From contig CM060899.1 in assembly GCA_030762935.1 (NCBI GenBank), positions 58,888,501 through 58,952,500 of the forward strand: a DNA stretch of 64,000 bases. The letters are read 5' to 3'. Made by a program: the position numbers and the translations under genes. Numbering within the stretch: position 1 is the stretch's first letter; the number at the start of each line of letters is the position of its first letter. The stretch is from Hymenopus coronatus. Its lineage: Eukaryota; Arthropoda; Insecta; Mantodea; Hymenopodidae. Shown here piece by piece: positions 55,329 through 64,000 of the stretch. A model generated the notes under the pieces. The model worked only from the letters and a program-made list of their open reading frames with translations, was not told where the DNA came from and searched no databases.

Positions 55329-56049
55329 CATATATATAAACCTCAGTAGCGCGAGAAATAGTGGCGATAGCGCCACAATTTTTACGTCGTCGTGCAGCGA
55401 AAATCAACCGTAGACGTAAGGTAGACACAGAAGCTTGCAGCCAATATATGTATAGGCTCATTCACGATGGCTACATTGACATAACCGTAGTACGTTAACA
55501 TAGAATCTTGCAAACGCCAAGCTTTGCGTCAAAACATAAAAGGTAGGAATCAACCAATGAGAACCACTGCTCGATGTCTTATTAAAATGGCTTCGCTTGA
55601 TGATTCTCTCTCATTTCGCTTAGTAGATTATAAAAATCTCCTCTGTTAATTTGTCTTTGATTAAGGGGATGCATCCACCATCGTCTACGACGAGACGACC
55701 GTTCTTTAAAAAATAAAACACCAAGCAAATTGGCTACTTTAGTTTGCATGTACACGAATGCTGCCACACTCTTTCTCTGGCAGCCATTTTAGTTTGCTAT
55801 TCACTCGCAAGGCGCAGTTCACTTGTTTTTATTTCTGATTTGGCGGTTGCCTACGTCATTGAGAATACTTATGGTGCATTTAATTTTGTGTCTATATTCT
55901 AAGCCAGTGCGTCTACGGTTAATTTTCAATGTGAATGGCGTCAGTGTGCGTCCTTCCGTACTAGCGAGAATATCGTAATGTTACGCGTTTGTTCACTATC
56001 ACCTTAGAACATCTCTCCAAATGTGAAGTGTGTGGTGTTAAAGATATTT
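55329..56049. other. Unassigned DNA
   Basis: Frames on the minus strand (55582-55767; 55240-55461) are short and unrecognised. Confidence 0.35.
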
Positions 56050-56177
56050 TACTTTCTCCACGTACATAGTGTACAGAGAAGGTATTGCATTCCATCCAAA
56101 AATTCGATACCGAGATTTCACCGGAAATACATGTTTTGGGTTCCCCTGAATTAAAAAAACATTTCTGTAAAAAGGTC

Positions 56178-56216
<39 letters not shown>

Positions 56217-56932
56217 AGACACACAGCTAAAAAACGAAAAGACCGTTAAATACCAAACTTGGTATTTAAGTTTGGTATCTTGCAAGGATGCGACACGAAG
56301 ATTTTCAAAAAAGTCCCCGACCCCCAACTACCACTTACATGGAATTTTTTTCGAAATTTTTGATTTTCTCAAAAATTATTCTAACGATTTTGATTAAAAT
56401 ATCGTAAATTAAACATATGTACCTGACAAATAATCTGTATTTTTCTTTTTAATTTTCTGGGAATAGCCCCTGAAGACTACTTTAGCAATTTTACGGAATT
56501 TTGCATAACTGCTAAACCGTAAGAGATAGACAAAAACTTACCACACAAAAATGTAGAGCATATTAGAAAACACGATTTATTTTATTCAACTTTTTTTTCG
56601 TGGAGTTGAACGTTTTTGAGATATTCCTTGTTTTTGGTTTAAGCTAAAAAAACAAACAAACAAAAGAAACAAACAAAAAAAACGTACACTTTTCTCATGC
56701 AGGAATTTGTCAGCTTGTGTCCATACAAACAAAGGACTTCAGTCACATAACAACCAGCTTTTGACTACCAATTTAACCTATGGTACTTCCTTATTTCGCT
56801 TGTACTTACAAGGAAGCAAGTAATAAGACTCTGCTAATTTTATCTCGATTAGTATGAAGTAAATAGAAGCATTAGCTTTTTAACAATAATTAGTTGCAGA
56901 GATGTAGATAAAGTCATGTGAATCAAATCAAA
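56050..56932 (-). mobile_element. H1 with expanded (GT)n, full length
   Basis: The tail ACTTTCTCCACGTACATAGT has a shortened loop. (GT)n of about 38 bp at 56179-56216. The head ends GTAGATAAAGTCATGTGAAT. A private A/C-rich insertion lies near 56645-56685. Confidence 0.9.
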
Positions 56933-57042
56933 TTTTTAAAACATGTGATTAAAGAGATATTTCTCAAGCACGTCTGTACATGCAATGTACAAGGAAACAA
57001 AAGGTATTGCAATGGAATACAATGCCTTTTTTATGTACTAAA

Positions 57043-57694
57043 TACGAGGGTCAGCCAGAATGTGGCAGACGATTTGACATAATTAAATGATAACGAAAAA
57101 TATCAAAATAAAACTTTACACAGTTACACTACCTTATTCTATTTATCAACGCAATTTCCATTCTGTCAAGATATTTATTGTCAAGTGGTACAAGTTTTTC
57201 AATGCCGATATCATGCTTTTCTGCCGCCAAAGGACTTATTCGTTGAATGCACAAAATCTTCGGCAAGTGATAATTCAATGAACGTATCTTCAGTGAAGAA
57301 ATGGCACATAATTTACGAGTAATCAAGGAGAACCAGCGAGTACGATAAAGACCGGAGTGGAAGTTCATCAGCCGTTATGGAGGAGTTGAAAGCAAATGTT
57401 GATAAAAGGATTAAGAAAAACCGGTGTTTCACTTTGGAAACCGTACATAACTTTTTGGATGGAAAACATTTACCAAAGTGACAAGTGACATCTTGGCTCA
57501 TTTCTTTAGCGGTGGAAGATTATAACATCTGCGTTGAAAAACTGGTACCATGCCTTAATAGCAATGAGAATTACGTTGAAAAATGGAGTAAGGTACTGTA
57601 ACTTTGTAAGTAAAGTTTTGTGTTTAATGACTTTCGTAATTATTTTTTTATGCCAAACTAGTTATGTCTGTCACTTTGTGGAATAGCTCTCGTA
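57043..57694 (+). mobile_element. Mariner-like element with foldback-like arms
   Basis: It starts TACGAGGGTCAGCCAGAATG and ends, inverted, TACGAGAGCTATTCCACAAA. Homology between arms extends over ~100 bp (AAAACTTTACACAGTTAC against AAAACTTTACTTACAAAGTTAC). TA abuts both ends. The interior is a broken transposase. The element is inserted in H1 tail sequence. Confidence 0.7.
57130..57605 (+). pseudogene. Broken mariner-type transposase
   Basis: Plus strand: an N-terminal-like piece (DRSGSSSAV, KRIKKNRCFTLETV, about 57350-57440) jumps to a C-terminal-like piece (VEKLVPCLNSNENYVEK, about 57530-57586), as in mariner ends of the type EKLV..W..C....GDYVEK. Minus strand near 57155-57230 encodes a second C-terminus-like GIEKLVPLDNKYLDR. 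The catalytic core is absent. Assignment rests on remembered motifs and is moderate. Confidence 0.55.
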
Positions 57695-57720
57695 CATACG
57701 TTCTAGAGAAAGTAAAAATA

Positions 57721-58153
57721 ATGTCATTGTACGATGACAGTATCATTTTAGCCTAGGGCGACCGAGTTCTTATTCGCGTTGAGACGTTGCTCGGTTTTCA
57801 GAACAGCCCATAAAGTATTCTTTTGGATGATCATGGGCTGTCCCGTTGCTTTCCCCTTGATCTTGTCCATAGTGAGAAATATCCTCCCTTTCAAAGGCGG
57901 TTTAGGCTTTAGAAAACCAGAAGCCACAAGAGAAATGAAAAATGAACTGGTGCATTGTCACATTGAAGCTGCCAGTCTGTCAACGTCTGTGACATTACTT
58001 TCTCTTGAGATTTAAAGGGCTGAACAACATCTTCAAGATTTCTGCGTCTTGTTTCTTTCATCCTTTATATCTAAGGATTCGGGCAATCTTCACTTTTGTT
58101 TGAAAGTGGAAAGTAAAACTCATATGGTGCATTTGCGCTTGCAGCTCTGCGAC
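57721..58153. other. Unassigned DNA
   Basis: ACAGCCCAT and ATGGGCTGT (57805-57842) form a 9-bp inverted repeat. A 78-codon frame at 57779-58015 has no recognised motif. Confidence 0.35.
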
Positions 58154-58165
58154 GGAATGGAATCT

Positions 58166-58400
58166 GGCCGCGCCGTGGCCGAGTGGTTAGACCACTCACC
58201 TTTCACCTAGACACCAAACGACCGCATGTGAGATTTCTGGTTGACAAGGCGGGTTTTCTCCGGGTTCTCCGGTTTACCCGCCATCGCATTCCATCGGTGC
58301 TTCATCTTCATTCCATGCATCACCACTATCATCGCCTGAGGTACCACAGCCGTAAAAGCGGGCGTAAAACACTACCAAAAAAAAAAAAAAAAAAAAAAAA
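58166..58400 (+). mobile_element. tRNA-derived SINE family L with perfect 12-bp TSD
   Basis: Head GGCCGCGCCGTGGCCGAGTG (good box A), degraded box B, body TTCTCCGGTTTACCCGCCAT, TTCATCTTCATTCCATGCAT, AGCGGGCGTAAAACAC and a pure A-tail of about 25. GGAATGGAATCT is duplicated perfectly at 58154-58165 and 58401-58412, indicating a young LINE-mediated insertion. Confidence 0.95.
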
Positions 58401-58412
58401 GGAATGGAATCT

Positions 58413-58861
58413 TAGTAAACATAGGTCTTCCTCGTATCTGCTTATATTGTTGTTATTATTTCCGTGATATGTTTTGCTTTAGACGAGCCAATTGACATCT
58501 GCTGTTAAGGATGATGTACAGAGCCTTAATAGATGAATCAAGTGATCGTCACGTAGTCTTTTAATAAAATTCATTTTGGGAAGCTTTGCTTGCAAATGTA
58601 TGTGGAGCCAAATATTGTCATTGTCATTAAATGTGGTGCAAATAATCGCAATTTAAAATGAATTCTTTGGCAATGATTTAAATAACTCCCAACCTCTTTC
58701 TTTCGAATGTTTATGTTCGTACAGTTTTGTATACTTTACTAGTCGCAAATTAGACACTACACTGATTACTTCCCGCGTTGCGAAGCTGACATTTTCTTTA
58801 TGGTTGCCTATAAATAGCAGTCTTGCAACTGACCACCGTATGTGTGTTTCACCAGCATTTC
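58413..58861. other. Unassigned DNA
   Basis: No recognised feature. Confidence 0.35.
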
Positions 58862-59487
58862 TCCTTGGTATTTAAGTTTGGTACTTTCCAAGGATGCGAC
58901 ACGAAGATTTTTAAAAAAATCCCCCACCCCTAACTACCCTTTACATGGAACATTTTTCGAAATGTTTGTTTTTCTAACGATGTTGATTAAAATACCACAT
59001 ATTAAAGCCATTTCTATCACAAATAAAATGTATATCTTGAATTTTCTAGGAATAGCTTCTAAAGACCTGTTTATTCTGGATGAATTTTACCTAATTTGGC
59101 ATAACTTGTAAACCGTAGGAGATAGATAAAAACCTATTATACAAAAATGTAGATCTTGTTAAAATACACAAGTTATGTCATATACATTTTTTTCGTGGAG
59201 TTGATTCTTTTTGAGATATTCCTTGTTTTTGGTTTCAGCTATAAAAAACTTATACTTTTCTCATACAGGACTTAGTAAACTGGTGTCCATACAAACAAAG
59301 GAACTTCAGTCATATAGCAACCAGCTTTTGACTATCACTTTAACCTATGGTACCCCCTTATTTCGCTTCTACTAACAAGGAAGCAAGTAGTAAGACTATT
59401 TCTGCTAATTTTTTCTCGATTAGATGAAGTAAATAGAATAATTTGTTGCAGAGATGTAGAGAAAGTCATGTGAATGGAACACATAAG
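58862..59487 (-). mobile_element. H1, tail truncated
   Basis: Begins at CTTGGTATTTAAGTTTGGTA, so the tail ~200 bp is missing. The head ends GTAGAGAAAGTCATGTGAAT then GGAACACATAAGA. Confidence 0.87.
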
Positions 59488-59489
59488 AT

Positions 59490-59994
59490 TTTTATTATAT
59501 GTGCTCTGTTTGGAAAGGGTTAAAGTAATTTTGTGTTGTTTTTTGTTACAGGTGAGTTCCATTTCTAGCCCGGAAATAATTTCTACATCCAGTTGGGTGA
59601 GTGAGGATTTGTTGTATATTAATGAAAATACCAGTAGGACCTTGAAGTCTGTTTAACACGAAATTAAAACGTTGCAGTGTCGTGACATGCACGCACGGTA
59701 GGCACTCTCGTGATTATGAAATGTGCTGAAGCATTGTTACGGACTTGGAAAGCTGCTTTTAAGCTTTCGTCGAAAAACGACAGTAAAGTTAACGTTGACC
59801 ACAGTACATAATTTAAAAAAATATATATACAAAAGAGATTCGTAAGCGAAATGGGTGCGATTTTTTTTTTTTTTTTTTTAATCATTTGATATAATCTGTT
59901 TTAAAGAGATTATTAAAAATAAATTTTTCTCGTAATAAAAATTATAAGCTTGTCAATTCTAGATAACATTTGGAAGCCCAAAACACTTAACATT
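59490..59994. other. Unassigned DNA
   Basis: A T-run lies at 59861-59879. No gene or repeat recognised. Confidence 0.35.
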
Positions 59995-60850
59995 TTTACA
60001 TAGTGTATAGAGAAAGTATTGCACTCCACTAAAAATTCGATACCGAGATTTCACCGGAAGTATGTTTAGGGGTCCCCAATATCCAAAAAAATCATTTTCA
60101 CAAAAAGGTCCGTGTGTGTGTGTGTCCGTGTGTCAGTGTGTCCGTGTGTCTGTGAACACGATAACTCAAAAACGAAAAGTCGGTAAAATACCAAACTTGG
60201 TATTTAAGTTTAGTATCTTCCAGGGATGCGAATGAAGATTTTGAGAAAAATCCCCCACCTCTAGCTACCCTTTACATGGGCCTTTTTTCGAAAATTTTGA
60301 TTCTCTCAAAAATGGCTCTAACGATTTTGATTAAAATTTCATATATTACAGATATTTACCTGACAAATAAAATGTATATCTTGAATTTTCTGGGAATAGC
60401 CTCTGAAGAGTAGTTTATTCTGGATGAATTTTATTGAATTTTGAATAACTGCTAAACCGCAAGAGATGGACAAAAACTTACTACACAAAAAATGTAGAGC
60501 ACCTTAAAACACACAATTTGTGTTATATACATTTTTTTCGTGGAGTTCGTCGTTTTTGAGACATTCCTTATTTTTGGTTTCTGCTATGAAAAACTTATTC
60601 TTTTCTCATACAGGAATTATCAACTCCTATCCATATAAACAAAGGCACTTCAGTCGCATAGCAACCAGCTTTTGACTATCACTTTAAACTATGGTAGACC
60701 CTTATTTCGCTTCTAGTTACAAGGAAGGAAGTGATTAGAATATTTGTGCTAATTTTCCTGATTAGCATAAAGTAAATAGAAGTATAAGCATTTTAAGAAA
60801 CATTTGTTGCAGGGATATAGAGAAAGACATGTGAATGGTACACATCAGAT
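59995..60850 (-). mobile_element. H1, tail hairpin half missing
   Basis: Starts inside the hairpin (CATAGTGTATAGAGAAAG). (GT)/(CCGTGTGT) repeats at 60107-60152. The head ends ATATAGAGAAAGACATGTGA then ATGGTACACATCAGA, like the 52694 copy (ATAG class). Confidence 0.9.
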
Positions 60851-60895
60851 TTTTTTATATCTCTCGTATTTTAATGCGACGTACGATTACTTATT

Positions 60896-61754
60896 ACTTT
60901 CTCTATACGTACTATGTACATAGTGTATAGAGAAGGTATTGCACTCCAACCAAAAATTCGATACCGAGGTTTCACCGGAAATATATGTTTTGGGGTCCCC
61001 TGTGTCCAAAAAAAAAAGCATTTTCAGAAAAAGGTCCGTGTGTATGTATCCGTGTGTCTGTGAACACGATAACTGAAAAAGGAAAAGTCGGTAAAATACC
61101 AAACTTAGTATTTAAGTTCAGTATCTTCCAGGGATGCGACACGAAGATTTTGAGAAAAATCCCCCCACACTAAACTACCCTTTACATGGAACTTTTTTCG
61201 AAAATTTTGGTATTCTCAAAATTGGCTCTAACGATTTTTATTAAAATGTCGTATATTAAAGATATTTAAGTGACAAACAGAATATATATCTTGAATTTTC
61301 TGGGAATAGCCGCTGAAGACTACTTTATTCTGGATGATTTTTACGGAATTTTGCATAACTGCTAAACTGTAAGAGATGGACAAAACCTTACCATAGAGAA
61401 AACGTAGAGCACATTAAAACTCATAGTTTATGTTACATATATTTTCTTCGTGGAGTTGATCGTTTTTATGATATCCCTTGTTTTTAGTTTCAGCTTTGAA
61501 AAGTTATACTTTTCTCATACAGAAATTTGTCCTGTCCATACAAACAAAGGAAGTTCAATCACACAGCAGCCAGCTTTTGACTATCACTTTAACCTATGGT
61601 ACTCCCTTATTTCGCTTCTACTTATAGGGAGGCAAGTAATAAGACTATTTCTGCTAATGTTTTCTCAATTAGCATGAAGTAAATAGAAGCCTAAGGTTTT
61701 TAACAATACTTTTTTGCAGAGACTGGAGAAGGTCTTGTAAATGGAACACATTAG
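60896..61754 (-). mobile_element. H1, full length
   Basis: The tail ACTTTCTCTATACGTACTAT ... ATAGTGTATAGAGAAGG is complete. The head is degraded (GACTGGAGAAGGTCTTGTAA) and ends GGAACACATTAGA. Only 45 bp separate it from the previous head. Confidence 0.9.
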
Positions 61755-61867
61755 ATTTTTTTTATCTAAAATGTTACTAATTAAGTACTAGGTATATGTT
61801 TACTTGAAGGTAAATATATAATCTCTTATATTTTCGTCAATAATATTTTATAACATAAAGTAACAGA

Positions 61868-62621
61868 TCTGATTTCTCTACCTGTTCAACAAACTTCTTA
61901 CAAAAGATATTCTTCTTTCTGTTCCATGCTAATCGAGATAAGCGGGCTCATTGAATATCTTATGTAGAAGGTAGCTGAGTGAATACACTATGCTAAAGCG
62001 TTAGGCAAAATAAACACTGTCGCTATGCGTTTGTCATTGAAATTCTCTTTTTTGCAAAGTTAAAACAAAAGAAACAGGGACGGCTTTTGAGAAAAGTATA
62101 AGTATTTTAAAGCTGAAACTAACAACAAGGAATATCTCGGAAACGGTTATCTACAGACATAAGTTGTATGTTTTGACGAATTTTGTGTATCTCTTTCGAT
62201 TCGCCAGAATGAAGAAGACTTCAGAGGCTACTCCCAGCAAATTAAAGTTATACATTTTACTTGTCATATAAAATATCTGAAAAGTACACAATTTTAATCA
62301 GAATTCTTAGAGCAATTTTTGAGAAAATCAATATGTTCGAAAACATTTCCATATTAAGTGTATTTTTTGGATGGGAGGATTTTATTCAAAATCTTCGTGT
62401 TGCATCCTTGGTTGGCTTTTAAGTTTTTATTTTTTAGTTATCTTTCCTCCCTGCCTCTCTCTCTTTCTCTCACTCTCACATTAACCTTTTTCTAATTTTT
62501 TTATTCAGGGGCCTTAAAATATAGATTTCCGGTGAAACCTCGGTATCTAATTTTTGGATGATATACAATACCTTCTCTACGTACTATATACATCGCATGT
62601 GCGTGCTAGAGAAAGTAAAAA
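61868..62621 (+). mobile_element. H1, diverged, full span
   Basis: The head TCTGATTTCTCTACCTGTTC lacks the ATGTG/CACAT mini-hairpin. The tail ends GCGTGCTAGAGAAAGTAAAA. A (CT)n-rich tract at 62450-62475 occupies the usual CA-tract position. Confidence 0.83.
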
Positions 62622-64000
62622 TATAAATAGTCAATTTTTATTTTATTTCCAATTTTCTGAGGGTAAATGTTAAATTTCAAGTTTCAAAATTAGGACTTAA
62701 ATTGCTTCTCTATAACTGGAACAAAATGTTTTAACCATTTCACAAAGTATTTGTCTGTTCCTTAACAGGAATTATACAGAAAAGCAAGCTGTTTTATGAA
62801 ATATATACACAAAGTTTATGAAAATAAACTATAATGAGTAGAGAAACTCATGAGATTTTAAGATCCCCCTCCTGCTAAGAAGCATATAGGAGACCTCTTC
62901 AGGAATTGTTGTTAACGTTATTATGTTTCTCGCTGTGGGGGTTTAATTAATTTTCTCACTGCACATTTACGTCCGTTTTTAACTTACCTTTTTGCCGTTC
63001 ATCATTTAGTAACGCTATCTTAAGAGAACGGCTTAAACTATTTAGCGTGTTTTTCCTTCAAACGTAATGTCGTTAAACTGTCAGAGTGAGATACTTCAAG
63101 TTCTCTCACTTCACATCTTCCCTTTTGAACCTATTAGCTTAAGTACGTTGTAGGTACGTTATAGCAGTACTTTATTTCCTTTGAAACGGTTGTTTCAACC
63201 TCTGTAATTTCTAGTATAATGGAGAGACTTTTCATTTAATGTGATAAGGTCTACGAATGACTGGACTAATCCTAAGACATAAATCTGTTTCAGATTACAC
63301 GCTTCAAGTTTAATTCCCTTTTTAAATTAGTTTACGAATTTAGAACATACAAATCCAATATAAACATAGAAGCGGTTTCTTCTTCTCCTTGATTCACTTT
63401 TGCCTTGCAGCGTATTGTCACAAATGTTCATTCGACGTTTCCACGCGAGGACACTTTATGGCTGTACGCCGTCCGTGGTTCGCGCGCCACTGCGCGATAA
63501 CACTCCAGTCACTCACGACACACCTGCACTGCACTCCTTCCTCCTCGCAATGAGCGTGACGCGCTTCACCATCTCCGCAATAAGCAAGAGGAGTAAAACG
63601 AAGATCGCTTACCGGTTTTAACTTGAAAGAGCCCCGTTGAGTTCTGAAACTCTTTTAACGCACGAAGGAATATCTACACACGTCGTTGGGCCATCTCGTA
63701 TGTTTGCTATTTGTATAATAGTGTACAAAATATTACGCTCGTTATTGTGTAACAGTAAAAATGAAATTCAAAAACAGTTTTAGTTCACTTGTATCCATAT
63801 CAAGATTGTTATACATTATTGGTTCTGCCACCGAATATCAGGGCTTTAAGACATTTACTTAATGCACAACAGAGCCTGATCTGGTGTTTTCCCTTATTCC
63901 TCTCTGACCTATATGAAAATATATAATAAAACCTTTGTGCAAATGTTAATAGCCACATACGTCAGTTAGATAAATGTATACGTTTTTGTAAAAATAGTCT
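62622..64000. other. Unassigned DNA with a CpG-rich patch
   Basis: No repeat from elsewhere in the window. 63410-63605 is rich in CpG (for example GTTCGCGCGCCACTGCGCGA). A 73-codon frame at 63400-63621 lies in it but is unrecognised. A gene-proximal region could start here, but nothing proves it. Confidence 0.35.

Larger units (their letters stand above)
56960..57720. mobile_element. H1 tail-tail chimera split by a mariner
   Basis: 56960-57042 holds an antisense tail (CTCAAGCACGTCTGTACATG, AAAGGTATTGCA) joined to a sense tail (ATGGAATACAATGCC). The sense tail continues after the mariner as TACATACGTTCTAGAGAAAG then TAAAAA (57693-57718). Confidence 0.65.

Noticed and set aside
33400..62621. 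CRISPR-like array from regularly recurring H1 sequences
   Set aside because: Units are ~860 bp, dispersed, in both orientations and in a eukaryotic context.

Overview
This window looks like gene-poor, AT-rich intergenic DNA from a large arthropod (probably insect) genome. The evidence is eukaryotic: tRNA-derived SINEs with A-tails and target-site duplications, a jockey-like LINE reverse-transcriptase relic, Tc1/mariner-type elements and many microsatellites. I cannot name the species. I found no intact protein-coding gene, no functional tRNA or rRNA gene, and no prokaryotic feature. Open reading frames exceed 130 codons only a few times, and each such case is low-complexity, repeat-derived or unrecognised.

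The dominant component is one unnamed non-coding family, labelled H1 here. Its full length is about 860-890 bp. Fifty or so complete, truncated or rearranged pieces add up by hand to roughly 30 kb, nearly half the window. I define its sense strand as running from a 'head' (TCTGATGTGTTCCATTCACATGA) to a 'tail' that is a long hairpin ending TAGAGAAAGTAAAAA. The head carries an inverted copy of the tail's terminal TAGAGAAAG, set about 23 bp in from the tip. This asymmetric architecture, with a 5' TC, a 3' hairpin, insertion into A/T runs, tandem copies and a fixed-position microsatellite, most resembles non-autonomous rolling-circle elements (Helentron/HINE, DINE-1 type). A foldback or MITE origin is not excluded. 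H1 copies occur alone, head-to-tail, as head-to-head foldback dimers, and with an extra inverted tail that creates TIRs of about 115 bp.

Layout. 1-3 kb: a 58-bp minisatellite split by a SINE, two microsatellites and H1 fragments. 3-9.5 kb: H1 copies with SINEs nested in them. 10.3-11.2 kb: inverted repeats flanking a GC-rich TIR element with CCAAT, TATA and splice-donor-like motifs. 13.4-14.8 kb: SINEs, a small hairpin and a MITE. 18.8-20.1 kb: a jockey-like LINE tail abutting an H1 foldback dimer. 20.5-45.9 kb: dense H1 interspersed with SINEs. 46.3-47.2 kb: an internally deleted Tc1/mariner element with perfect TIRs. 49.4-51.3 kb: unassigned, with a 170-bp-spaced direct repeat. 51.4-62.6 kb: more H1, a Tc1/mariner MITE at 54.9 kb and a foldback mariner at 57.0 kb nested in H1. 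62.6-64 kb: unassigned, with a CpG-rich patch.

No genes work together here. What the window records is a history of transposition: SINEs and mariners sit inside H1 copies, so part of H1 amplification is older than those insertions.
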